Counted from the stretch's first letter, positions 1 through 7,015 are shown. The stretch: DNA of 8,489 nt from Spirochaetaceae bacterium (GCA_031258625.1 JAIRMO010000111.1:1-8489), one strand, 5' to 3'. Program-made: numbers and translations. The notes: generated from the letters alone by a model not told the origin.

Positions 1-1
1 G

Positions 2-259
2 TACCCGGTTTTCTTCAGGGCCCTGGTCCGAAGCCTTTTTTCCTCCCGGCGGAGGACCCTTAGAAATAATCTGCAAAATTTTATATTATCCGGTATAATA
101 AACAAAGACGCCCTGGGGAATAAAAAAAGGCTTCAGGAGCTTTGTATGACCGTTTTTGAGGCCAGCGGCATTGATCCCAATGAACGGGCTGAAACCTTGG
201 CATACGAAGATTTTATCGCCCTGGCGCGGACATTGGAGGATATATTCCGGAGGATATGA
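2..259 (+). CDS. rsmA: 16S rRNA (adenine-N6) dimethyltransferase RsmA/KsgA, C-terminal part only
   Basis: An open frame runs from the left edge to a TGA at 257-259, giving the last 85 residues. Near its start it reads FFRALVRSLFSSRRRTLRNN, which matches the KsgA C-terminal signature (FFRxVRxxFxxRRKTLRN). Near its end it reads GIDPNERAETLAYEDFIALA, the usual KsgA tail that contacts the small subunit. The family dimethylates two adjacent adenines in the 3'-terminal helix of 16S rRNA during 30S maturation. The SAM-binding Rossmann domain and catalytic motifs lie outside the window, so integrity of the enzyme cannot be judged. The stop overlaps the next gene's ATG (ATGA), implying translational coupling. 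An AT-rich stretch within the gene (about 61-106) contrasts with the GC-rich surroundings and holds a perfect TATAAT, listed separately. Confidence 0.9.
   Translation, partial: YPVFFRALVRSLFSSRRRTLRNNLQNFILSGIINKDALGNKKRLQELCMTVFEASGIDPNERAETLAYEDFIALARTLEDIFRRI
94..99 (+). promoter_or_regulatory. possible internal -10 box (TATAAT) for the yggS-side genes
   Basis: A perfect TATAAT lies in an unusually AT-rich patch inside the rsmA coding region, about 160 nt before yggS. The -35 region at 17-bp spacing (71-76, CTGCAA) matches TTGACA at only three positions, and there is no extended -10 TG. It could be an internal promoter, or simply codons for Gly-Ile-Ile in an AT-rich segment. Weak support. 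Confidence 0.2.
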
Positions 260-951
260 TGGTCGCCGAAGCGCTGCAACGTCTGTATGAAAGGATCCAT
301 GAGGTGTGTATACGGGTAGGGCGGGATCCCGGAGAAGTCCGCTTGATGGGGGTATCCAAATTCCATGAACGGGATGCCCTGGAAGAAGCCTGGGAGGGGG
401 GGCTGCGGCTTTTTGGGGAGAACCGGGTTCAGGAGGCGGTAAGAAAGTTTTCCGGCTTTAAACAGGATCATCCCGGGACGGAACTCCATATGATAGGTTC
501 CCTTCAGCGGAATAAGGCCAGGGCCGCGGCGGCCCTGTTTGACTGTATCCAATCGGTGGACCGGGATGAACTCATCTCCGAGCTGGGGACCTTGACTCTT
601 AAAAAAGAACAGCCTTTAATGGTTTTATTGGAGTTACATACCGGAGAGGCTTCCAAAGCCGGTTATTCCGGTGTGGAACATCTGTTTAGGGCAACGGAAC
701 GGGTATTGCAGTTTCCGAATCTTGCCATCCGGGGGCTTATGACCATGGCCCCTTTTACGGAGGATAGGGAGATTATTCGCGGTTCTTTTCGTTCGTTGGT
801 ATCGGCCCGGGACCAATTACAGGTCCGTTTTCCCGATAGTGATTGGTCTTGCCTATCCATGGGTATGTCCAATGATTTTGAAATTGCTCTGGAAGAAGGG
901 GCGACCCTGCTGCGAATAGGAACCGCGCTGTTTGGAGAACGGAGGCCATGA
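256..951 (+). CDS. yggS: YggS/PROSC-family pyridoxal phosphate homeostasis protein
   Basis: This 231-residue protein has the family's usual length and motifs. The PLP lysine is K35 in VSK (33-35), FGENRVQEA follows in the next strand, and HMIGSLQRNKAR corresponds to the usual HxIGxLQxNK. GLMTMAP lies in the middle and SMGMSNDFEIALEEGATLLR plus IGTALFGER near the end, which are the phosphate-binding and C-terminal signatures. The family folds like the N-terminal barrel of alanine racemase, binds PLP in the cytosol and buffers its level; no catalytic reaction is firmly established. The start is ambiguous by one codon: GGAGG at 249-253 is 2 nt from ATG 256 but 5 nt from ATG 259, so 259 is the better spaced start. 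Both overlap or abut the rsmA stop. Its own stop overlaps the next ATG at 948. Identification is secure. Confidence 0.93.
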   Translation: MMVAEALQRLYERIHEVCIRVGRDPGEVRLMGVSKFHERDALEEAWEGGLRLFGENRVQEAVRKFSGFKQDHPGTELHMIGSLQRNKARAAAALFDCIQSVDRDELISELGTLTLKKEQPLMVLLELHTGEASKAGYSGVEHLFRATERVLQFPNLAIRGLMTMAPFTEDREIIRGSFRSLVSARDQLQVRFPDSDWSCLSMGMSNDFEIALEEGATLLRIGTALFGERRP

Positions 952-1457
952 ACAAAAGGATGCTGTTTTTTTTCTTCTTTGTATTTCTTTCTCTGAATAT
1001 CCCCATATATGCCCAAACCTCTTCCACTACCACCACCGTTATGCCTTCGCTGGAATTTGACACCAGCGCCTTTCCCCAATGGGCAAAGGACCTCCGCCGG
1101 GCCGAAATAGTCGCCTTTGGTTCCTTTCCCTTTACCCTTTTTGTGGCGACCTTTGCCACGGATACCGTTCGCTTCGCCAATAACAACTGGGACACCCGTT
1201 ATGCCCCCTGGCCGATCCGGTCCGCCGGGGGGATAGAGATGTCTACCAATCAACGGCTGATGACCATCGGCGCGGCGGCGGCGGGTTCTATCCTCATTTC
1301 CCTGGCGGACCATTTCATTGTCCGGTACAAACGGAATAAGGTTGAAAGGGAGCGGCTCAATTTACCCGGCGGCAGTCCCATCATCATACGCCGCCCCTGG
1401 TCTGAAACGGGCGCCGAAGCGGGCGTTGAGGCTCCCCTTGAAAACGGGGAACCCTGA
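948..1457 (+). CDS. hypothetical exported or inner-membrane protein
   Basis: I do not recognise this 169-residue protein. Residues 1-22 look like a signal peptide: a short basic start (MNKR), a run of Phe and Leu, then IYA before Q23, a plausible signal peptidase site. A Ser/Thr-rich stretch (24-30) follows. Two hydrophobic segments at about 54-73 and 104-124 could be membrane helices; the second is followed by a basic stretch (RYKRNKVERER). The tail (about 139-169) is Pro/Gly/Glu-rich and probably disordered. Start ATG 948 overlaps the yggS stop (ATGA) with GGAGG at 941-945 just before it, and the stop abuts the GTG of the next gene, so it is co-translated with its neighbours. The open frame, signal peptide and operon fit support a real gene; function is unknown. 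Confidence 0.75.
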   Translation: MNKRMLFFFFFVFLSLNIPIYAQTSSTTTTVMPSLEFDTSAFPQWAKDLRRAEIVAFGSFPFTLFVATFATDTVRFANNNWDTRYAPWPIRSAGGIEMSTNQRLMTIGAAAAGSILISLADHFIVRYKRNKVERERLNLPGGSPIIIRRPWSETGAEAGVEAPLENGEP

Positions 1458-2396
1458 GTGCCCCGGTATTCCGGCCGGGTAGGGGGGGAGGTTGCCGGCG
1501 GACTCAGGCTTGACCGGTACGCGGCGGAGCGGCTCAAGTTGTTAAACCGTTCCCAGATGAAAGCCCGGGTCCTGGAAATACGGATCAACGGAAAAGCGGG
1601 CAAACTTTCCTGTCCGGTAAAACCCGGGGACGATCTGGAGCTCCTATGGGCGGATCCGCCTCCCTCGGATCTGGTCCCCGAAAACATAGCCCTGGATATC
1701 CTCTATGAAGACGATCGGGTGGTGGTGGTGAATAAGGCCCCGGGCTTGGTGGTTCACCCCGGCGCGGGAAACGCCTCGGGGACCCTGGCCAACGGGCTTT
1801 TGTACCGGCGCTTGAGCCGGGGCGGTTCCGGGGAAGGGTTCCGGCCGGGGATCGTACACCGTTTGGACAAGGATACCTCCGGGGTTATGATCGCCGCCTA
1901 CGACGACGAGGCCCTGGCCTTTTTAGCGGATCAGTTTAAATCCCGGCGGGTAAAAAAAATTTACGGGGCCATAGTCCGGGGGGTGTTTAAAGAAAATGCC
2001 GGCGTCATTGAGACCCGCATAGCCCGGGACCGCCGGGACCGGAGGCGTTTTGCCGTGCCCGAGGCCGGGGGAAAGATCGCCCTTACCCGCTACCGGGTGA
2101 TCCGGTCCTGGTTTAATTATTCCCTGGTCCTCCTCCGGCCAAAAACCGGACGGACCCACCAGCTCCGGGTGCACATGGCCTATGCGGGGCACCCCATCCT
2201 GGGGGACCCCCTTTACGGGGCGCGGGACGCCCTATTCCCCCAGGCGGGGCTCATGCTCCACGCCAAAAGCCTGTCCCTGCGCCTGCCCGGCAAAGGGGGG
2301 TATCAAACCTTCAAGACCCCCCTGCCGCCCCGGTTTTATGAGGTGTTTAGGAAACTTCAGGGGGGGCATAGCCCCTTTCAGGCCCCTGAGGTCTGA
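1458..2396 (+). CDS. rluD: RluD-like 23S rRNA pseudouridine synthase with S4 domain
   Basis: The 312-residue protein has an N-terminal S4-like RNA-binding domain (about 16-62: LRLDRYAAERL, then IRINGK and KPGDDLEL) and an RluA/RluD catalytic domain. The signature HRLDKDTSG lies at 134-142 with catalytic D137. NKAPGLVVHPG is near 92-102, and GRTHQLRVHMAYAGHPILGD follows near the end of the fold. RluD isomerises uridines in helix 69 of 23S rRNA; S4 plus HRLDKDTSG makes RluD the best match, but RluC-like specificity cannot be excluded. The start is GTG at 1458, immediately after the preceding TGA, with GGGGA at 1446-1450 at good spacing. Another Rlu-family gene follows after 4 nt. Confidence 0.9.
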   Translation: MPRYSGRVGGEVAGGLRLDRYAAERLKLLNRSQMKARVLEIRINGKAGKLSCPVKPGDDLELLWADPPPSDLVPENIALDILYEDDRVVVVNKAPGLVVHPGAGNASGTLANGLLYRRLSRGGSGEGFRPGIVHRLDKDTSGVMIAAYDDEALAFLADQFKSRRVKKIYGAIVRGVFKENAGVIETRIARDRRDRRRFAVPEAGGKIALTRYRVIRSWFNYSLVLLRPKTGRTHQLRVHMAYAGHPILGDPLYGARDALFPQAGLMLHAKSLSLRLPGKGGYQTFKTPLPPRFYEVFRKLQGGHSPFQAPEV

Positions 2397-2400
2397 CCCC

Positions 2401-3156
2401 ATGCCCCCGCCCCCCCCGCAGCCCTATGTGCTGGAAGAAACCGCCGCCTATGCGGTGGCGTATAAACCTCCCCTATGGCATTCAGCCCCCCTGAAAGGGG
2501 AGGAGTATTCCGGGGAGTCTTCGGCCCGGATCCTGCTGTTTTGGTATGCCGATACTTACCCCGGGGTCCTTGAGATTCGGGGTAAAAACACCCATGAGGG
2601 GGGGATACTCCATCGGCTGGATTATGAGACCCACGGGCTGGTCCTCTTTGCCAAAACGCAAGGGGCCATGGATGTCCTTACCCGGCAGCAGCGGGAGGGC
2701 CTATTTGTCAAGGAATACGGCGCCCTTTCGGGGGGGAACCGGGGGGAGCTGCCGGGATTTCCCCCGGCCTTGAGTCCCGGCCCCGCGCCCTTTACCATAG
2801 AAAGCGCCTTTCGGCCCTTTGGACCGGGCCGGCGGGAGGTACGGCCGGTAGTACCGGCCGGCGGCGGGAAAGTCCCCCAAAAGATCGCCCTGGATCAGGG
2901 GAAGCCCTATACAACGGAGGTCCTGGAGATGATCCGGCGAGGGAACCGGGTATATTTCCGCCTGAGAATCCGCCGGGGGTTTCGGCACCAGATCCGCTGC
3001 CACTTGTCTTGGCTCGGGTATGCCGTCCTCAACGATACAACCTACGGCGGTTCCTCCGCCGGCGGCGCCCTGGCCCTGAGGGCGGAGGGTGTCTCCTTTT
3101 ACGACCCCGAATCACAACGTCCCCGGAATTACCGGATCGCGGGGCTGGGGCCATAG
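2401..3156 (+). CDS. RluA-family pseudouridine synthase lacking an S4 domain
   Basis: This 251-residue protein carries HRLDYETHG at 71-79 with catalytic D74, followed by LVLFAKTQ, and near its C-terminus FRHQIRCHLSWLGYAVLND, the arginine-bearing motif of the RluA group. It starts directly in the catalytic domain without an S4 region, unlike the upstream paralogue. ATG 2401 is chosen because it lies 4 nt after the previous stop, has GAGG at 2388-2391, and places the family's N-terminal strand (YVLEETAAYAVAYKPPLWHS) right after a Pro-rich start. The frame is open upstream, but that part overlaps rluD and is not conserved. The target (23S rRNA or tRNA) cannot be read from sequence. A Pro/Gly-rich insert of about 45 residues (about 110-155) separates the core halves. 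It ends in TAG. Confidence 0.87.
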   Translation: MPPPPPQPYVLEETAAYAVAYKPPLWHSAPLKGEEYSGESSARILLFWYADTYPGVLEIRGKNTHEGGILHRLDYETHGLVLFAKTQGAMDVLTRQQREGLFVKEYGALSGGNRGELPGFPPALSPGPAPFTIESAFRPFGPGRREVRPVVPAGGGKVPQKIALDQGKPYTTEVLEMIRRGNRVYFRLRIRRGFRHQIRCHLSWLGYAVLNDTTYGGSSAGGALALRAEGVSFYDPESQRPRNYRIAGLGP

Positions 3157-3332
3157 GCCCTTTTATGCCCATGGAGCAGGGTTTCCGTAGAGAAATCCCG
3201 CTCCCTCCTTCGATTGCCACTGACGAGCGAAGGAGGGAGCGGCCCTTCCTCCCTACTGCCCGTTCCGGGGGCAAAAGCCCGCTGGCGGGTGATAGGTTGA
3301 AAAAGGGGATGTTCCTGGAGTACCATAGGGGT
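3157..3332 (+). other. intergenic gap with hairpins between the rluA-family gene and murC
   Basis: This is the only sizeable gap in an otherwise overlapping gene run. It contains a perfect inverted repeat (3198-3212 with 3228-3242), a smaller 7-bp hairpin before it (GGGTTTC 3179-3185 with GAAATCC 3192-3198, one G-U pair) and CCCGC/GCGGG at 3278-3289. I see no convincing promoter and no gene; the frame open across part of it merely continues past the rluA-family stop. Confidence 0.6.
3198..3242. repeat. perfect 15-bp inverted repeat, 15-nt loop
   Basis: CCGCTCCCTCCTTCG at 3198-3212 is exactly reverse-complementary to 3228-3242. As RNA this is a very stable 15-bp stem with a 15-nt loop. No U-tract follows on either strand, so it is not a standard intrinsic terminator. 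It could be an RNA-processing or attenuation hairpin separating two translation blocks, or a small dispersed repeat. Confidence 0.75.
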
Positions 3333-4772
3333 ATGGATATAGAAAAGGCCCTTGTCCCCGGGGCGAAGGTCTATTTTATCGGTATCAAGGGGACGGGAAT
3401 GTGCGCTTTGGCGGAATTACTGGTACACTCCGGGGTCCATGTTTCCGGCTCCGACCGGGATGAGGTTTTTTATACCGATGGGATCCTCAAAGAATTGGGC
3501 ATCCCCTATCATGAATCCTTTGCCCCGGAACATATACCGGGTGGAATAGACCTGGTGGTGTATTCCGCCGCCTAGTCCGTTGATACCAACCCCGACATGG
3601 CGGCGGCCCGGGACCGGGGCATCCTTATGCTTAAATACACCGACGCCCTGGGGGCCTATTCCGCGCTTTTCGATTCCTCAGGAATAGCGGGGGTTCACGG
3701 TAAGACCACCACCGCCGCCATGGCCGGAGCCATGATCCGGGGGGTGGGGCTCCCCGCCCAGGTCCTGGCGGGGAGCGCGGTAAGCGCCTTTGGGGGGCGT
3801 TCAACCCTGAATTTGGGCAATAAATATTTTGTGGCGGAGACCTGCGAATACCGGAAACATTTTCTCGCCTTCCACCCCCGGCGGGTGGTGCTGACCAGTG
3901 TGGAAGGGGATCACCAGGATTTTTACCCCACCTACGAGTCTATCCGGGACGCCTTTATCGAATATGTCAGGCTGCTCCCCCCCGGAGGGGAACTCATTTA
4001 CTGCGCCGACGATCCCGGGGCCCGGGAAGTAGCGGAGCGTATCGCCGGGGAGGGGAGGGGAGTAGCCCTTGTCCCCTATGGATTTAGCGCCCCTGGGGAT
4101 TTTGGCATCTGTTCCTTTCAGGTTTCCGGGGAGCGGCTCCGGGTGCGGGTCAGGGGATTCCCCGGGGAACTGCTGCTCCGCCTTCCGGGCAGGCACAGCG
4201 CCCTGGACGCCGCCGCTGCCTTGGCCTTAACCGATTCTCTGGTAAAAAACGAAGGGGGCTGGACCGGGGAAAAACAGGAGAAGCTCCGTTCCGCCCTGGA
4301 AGCGTTTCGGGGGAGCCGGCGGCGTTCCGAGATTGTGGGGGAATACGGGGGGATCCTCTTTATGGACGACTACGGGCACCACCCTACGGCCCTGCGGACC
4401 ACCCTGGAGGGGCTTAAGGAATTTTATCCCCACCGCCGGCTTATCGTGAGTTTTATGTCCCATACCTATACCAGGACCGCTTCCCTTCTGGACGAATTTG
4501 CCGCTTCCCTGGAAAAGGCGGATGTGGTTATCCTCCATAAGATATACGCCTCCGCCCGGGAGTCCTACAGGGGGGGCGTTACGGGATGGACCTTGTTTGA
4601 AAAAACCCAATCCCTGCGGGATGGGGTATATTATGTGGATGAACCGGAGGATGCGGTGGACATGCTCAAAGAAATGCTCAAACCCGGAGATCTGTTTCTT
4701 ACCCTGGGAGCGGGGGATAATTGGAAACTCGGTAAAAGTCTGGCCGATTATTACGCGGGAATGGTCCGATGA
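3333..4772 (+). pseudogene. murC: UDP-N-acetylmuramate-L-alanine ligase MurC, interrupted by an in-frame TAG
   Basis: MurC joins L-alanine to UDP-MurNAc with ATP, the first peptide-adding step of peptidoglycan synthesis. Reading from ATG 3333 gives FIGIKGTGMCALAELL (Rossmann, UDP-substrate domain) and DLVVYSAA, then a TAG at 3573-3575 (codon 81). The same frame continues after it with SVDTNPDMAAA and no shift. The rest is intact: P-loop GVHGKTTT (codons about 120-127), DHQDFYPT, the MurC signature DDYGHHP (345-351), HTYTRT (about 377-382) and LGAGDNWKLG near the end. Without the TAG the product would be 479 residues, normal for the family. The only in-frame ATG soon after is 3597, with no Shine-Dalgarno; restart there would give 391 residues lacking most of the UDP-binding domain. 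The gene may be broken, misread in sequencing, or read through. In-frame alternatives to the start are ATG 3309 and TTG 3297. The stop overlaps yicC (ATGA). Confidence 0.85.
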
Positions 4773-5635
4773 AGAGTATGACCGGGTATGCCTACGCGGA
4801 AAGGCAGGATGAGCGGGTCTCCCTCTCGGTAGAAATAAAGGGCTATAACAGCCGTTTTTTGGAGTTATTCATATACCTGCCCCCCTATCTTTCATCCCTG
4901 GAACCCAAGGTCCGGGAATATATGGCGAGCCGGTGCAGGCGGGGAAAGGTGGAGATCAACATACGTTTTAAAGAGTACAATTCCGATATTTCCGTATCCG
5001 TAAATCGGGAAGCGGCCCTGGCCTATGGTAACGCGATTTCGGTCTTAGCTCAGACCCTGGGTCTCCGGGAAAAGCCGTCCATTTCCGTACTGCTCGGTAT
5101 GGAAGGGGTATTAGAGGTAGAAAAAACCCGGGATGATGAACGGAATTGGAAGTACATCGAGCCCTGCCTCAAGGCGGCGGCGGATTGTTTTGATGAGGAA
5201 CGGATTCGGGAGGGGGAACATACCCTGGGGGATATCCTTTCGCATATCGCCGTGCTTGAATCATCGGTACAGATCGCCGCCGCCCATGCCCCGCTTATGG
5301 AAACCTCCATTCAGGAAAATCTAAGAAATCGTTTTATCGAACTTTTTGGGGATAAAATCGATGAAAACCGTGTCCTCACCGAGACGGCGGTTCTCCTTAT
5401 GAAGTATACCATATCCGAGGAAATTTTCCGGCTTGGTTCCCATTTGTCCGAATTCCGGGCCGAAGCGGAGCGGAATCCCAGTCCGGGAAAAAAACTTGAT
5501 TTTCTCTGCCAGGAGATGAACCGGGAGGTAAACACCATAGGTTCCAAAACTCCGGATCTGGACGTAACCCGGGCGGTGGTGGATATGAAGGACGCCCTGG
5601 AAAATATCCGGGAACAATTAAGGAATGTGGAATGA
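4769..5635 (+). CDS. yicC: YicC/YloC-family endoribonuclease-like protein
   Basis: The 288-residue product begins MKSMTGYAYAE, the characteristic YicC N-terminus (MTGYG-type), followed by VEIKGYNSRFLE (usual NxRxL/F..). The C-terminal DUF1732 part shows GKKLDFLCQEMNREVNTIGS at about 240-259 and ends DALENIREQLRNVE, both hallmark family blocks. E. coli YicC has been described as an endoribonuclease linked to small-RNA turnover; that role is transferred by homology. Length is normal for the family and no key block is missing. ATG 4769 overlaps the murC stop and has no clear Shine-Dalgarno, so translation probably depends on ribosomes finishing murC. That matters if murC translation is interrupted at codon 81. 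Its stop overlaps the kinase start at 5632. Confidence 0.92.
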   Translation: MKSMTGYAYAERQDERVSLSVEIKGYNSRFLELFIYLPPYLSSLEPKVREYMASRCRRGKVEINIRFKEYNSDISVSVNREAALAYGNAISVLAQTLGLREKPSISVLLGMEGVLEVEKTRDDERNWKYIEPCLKAAADCFDEERIREGEHTLGDILSHIAVLESSVQIAAAHAPLMETSIQENLRNRFIELFGDKIDENRVLTETAVLLMKYTISEEIFRLGSHLSEFRAEAERNPSPGKKLDFLCQEMNREVNTIGSKTPDLDVTRAVVDMKDALENIREQLRNVE

Positions 5636-6168
5636 AAGACGATATCCGTATTGCGATTTCGGGAAAAAGCGGCTGTGGAAATACCACGGTAAGCAAACTG
5701 GTAGCCGAATCTTTGGGCCTGAGGTTTATCAATTTTACCTTCCGGTCCTTGGCGGAGGAGCGGGGTTTGAGTTTGCAAGAGGTATTGTCCTTGGCCGCGG
5801 AAGATGATTCCTGGGACAGGGAGGTGGACAGCCGTCAGGTAAAATTAGCCAGGGAGGACGGAGGCTGCGTCTTGGGGTCCCGGCTGGCTATCTGGATGCT
5901 GGCCGAGGCGGATGTTAAGGTATACCTTACCGCAGGGGCGATAACCAGGGCGCGGCGTATCCTGCGGCGGGAGGGTGGGAACCTTGAAGCGGTGGCCGCC
6001 TTTACCGAAGAAAGGGATAGGCAGGATCGGGAGCGGTATTTGCGGATCTATAACATTGATAACGATAATTATTTCTTTGCGGATCTCATTATTGATACGG
6101 ATAACCTGAAACCTTCTGAGATTGCCGCGTTGATCATAACAAAGGTACAACAAAAGGAATCACTATGA
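5632..6168 (+). CDS. cytidylate kinase-like family P-loop protein (type 2-like)
   Basis: This 178-residue protein resembles the short cytidylate kinase group rather than classical Cmk. It has a P-loop-like IAISGKSGCGNTTVSKL (7-23), a substrate segment GLRFINFTFRSLAEERGLS (29-47), GSRLAIWML (82-90) and AEADVKVYLT in the core. A lid motif EERDRQDRERYLRIYNID (126-143) and DLIIDT (151-156) complete it. The family phosphorylates CMP or dCMP with ATP in the cytosol. Oddly, the residue where the Walker A lysine sits is N17 (codon AAT), while a lysine (K12) occupies the second loop position. AAGGA at 5620-5624 precedes ATG 5632 by 7 nt, and both ends overlap their neighbours by ATGA. Family placement is good; activity is less certain because of the P-loop. 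Confidence 0.82.
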   Translation: MKDDIRIAISGKSGCGNTTVSKLVAESLGLRFINFTFRSLAEERGLSLQEVLSLAAEDDSWDREVDSRQVKLAREDGGCVLGSRLAIWMLAEADVKVYLTAGAITRARRILRREGGNLEAVAAFTEERDRQDRERYLRIYNIDNDNYFFADLIIDTDNLKPSEIAALIITKVQQKESL

Positions 6169-6986
6169 ATCAAACACCCTCTATTTCTGAATTTAAAGAA
6201 GTAATCTATTCCTATTATGAAGAACAGGGGAGAACCTTTCCTTGGAGAGAGGATCCCCGTCCCTGGGGGGTAATGGTTTCCGAATTTATGCTTCAACAGA
6301 CCCAAACTGAACGGGTAATACCCTATTGGGAGCGGTGGATGCGGCTTTGGCCGACCCCGAAGGATCTGGCGAAGGTGTCCCTGGAAGACGCCCTTAGGGA
6401 ATGGAGCGGTCTGGGGTATAACCGCCGGGGACGGTTTATTATAGAATGTGCCCGGCTTATTACAAAAAAACACGACGGTAAGGTACCGGAAACTCCGGCC
6501 CTCCTGCTTCCCCTTCCGGGTATCGGAGCCTATACCGCCGGGGCTATTGCTTGTTTTGGGTATAATTATCCTTCGGTATTTATTGAAACCAATATCCGTG
6601 CTTCGGTACTCCATTTCTTTTTTCAGAATCAGCAGGGGGTAAAGGATAGAGACATATTTCCCATTCTAAAAGAAGCCCTTGACCAAAAGGATCCCCGCCG
6701 CTGGTATTGGGCCCTCATGGATTATGGGGCCGCCTTGAAGAAGGCAACGGTAAACCCCGGGAGGAAAAGCGCCCATTATACCAGGCAAAGCCCCTTTAAG
6801 GGTTCATTCCGGCAGATTCGGGGACATATCATTAGGAGTCTGATTTCCCAAGGACCTACTACCGCCGATGAACTCCTGAAACAAACCGGAATTGAACAGG
6901 AAGAGCTCTATAGAGCGCTGAAAACCCTGGAGAAGGACTCCATGGTTGCGGAAGAAGAAGGGGTCTATCAATTTCCAAAACTATAA
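6165..6986 (+). CDS. mutY: MutY-like A/G-specific adenine glycosylase lacking the Fe-S cluster
   Basis: The 273-residue protein has the HhH-GPD fold. VSEFMLQQTQTERV (38-51) matches the MutY signature with E40 at the position of the catalytic glutamate. WSGLGYNRRGR (80-90) and the helix-hairpin-helix LPGIGAYTAGAIA (117-129) follow. The residue aligned to the catalytic aspartate is E141, in FIETNIR (139-145), where MutY normally has LDGNV. After WALMDYGAALKK there is no Cys-X6-Cys-X2-Cys-X5-Cys cluster; the segment reads NPGRKSAHYTRQ instead. Residues about 220-273 look like a small winged-helix tail (TTADELLKQTGIEQEELYRA), not the NUDIX-like MutY C-terminal domain. A MutY-type repair role (adenine opposite 8-oxoG) is plausible but uncertain. 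AGGA at 6155-6158 lies 6 nt before ATG 6165, which overlaps the kinase stop. Confidence 0.82.
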   Translation: MNQTPSISEFKEVIYSYYEEQGRTFPWREDPRPWGVMVSEFMLQQTQTERVIPYWERWMRLWPTPKDLAKVSLEDALREWSGLGYNRRGRFIIECARLITKKHDGKVPETPALLLPLPGIGAYTAGAIACFGYNYPSVFIETNIRASVLHFFFQNQQGVKDRDIFPILKEALDQKDPRRWYWALMDYGAALKKATVNPGRKSAHYTRQSPFKGSFRQIRGHIIRSLISQGPTTADELLKQTGIEQEELYRALKTLEKDSMVAEEEGVYQFPKL

Positions 6987-6987
6987 A

Positions 6988-7015
6988 AACCTCAGGATGT
7001 ATTTACAGGGAGGTT
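6988..7015 (+). promoter_or_regulatory. Shine-Dalgarno region with possible sequestering hairpin upstream of the HlyC/CorC gene
   Basis: A strong GGGAGG (7008-7013) lies 29 nt before the ATG at 7043, too far to serve it directly. It is spaced 6 nt from a TTG at 7020. AACCTC (6988-6993) is complementary to GAGGTT (7010-7015), so the Shine-Dalgarno could be masked in a short hairpin. Only six base pairs support this. Confidence 0.35.

Noticed and set aside
663..1313. 216-codon open frame on the minus strand
   Set aside because: It lies opposite yggS and the exported protein, both supported by motifs or a signal peptide and coupling. Its translation is Arg/Gly/Lys-rich low-complexity, as expected of a shadow frame in GC-rich DNA.
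2182..2400. Upstream extension of the rluA-family gene
   Set aside because: It overlaps the rluD-like coding region in another frame, and ATG 2401 gives a family-like N-terminus and operon spacing.
3154..3300. Readthrough of the rluA-family TAG as evidence for TAG recoding
   Set aside because: The 47 open codons after it show no conserved motif and the protein ends where the family normally does, so TAG acts as a normal stop there.
3009..3332. Frame reading from inside the rluA-family gene through the gap into murC
   Set aside because: Only the part from about 3333 shows MurC motifs; the upstream part overlaps the rluA-family gene out of frame and crosses the hairpin.
5311..5778. 155-codon open frame on the minus strand
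   Set aside because: Antisense to yicC and the kinase; composition is that of a reverse-strand shadow.
6069..6614. 181-codon open frame on the minus strand
   Set aside because: Antisense to the kinase and MutY-like genes, with no recognisable motif and no ribosome site.
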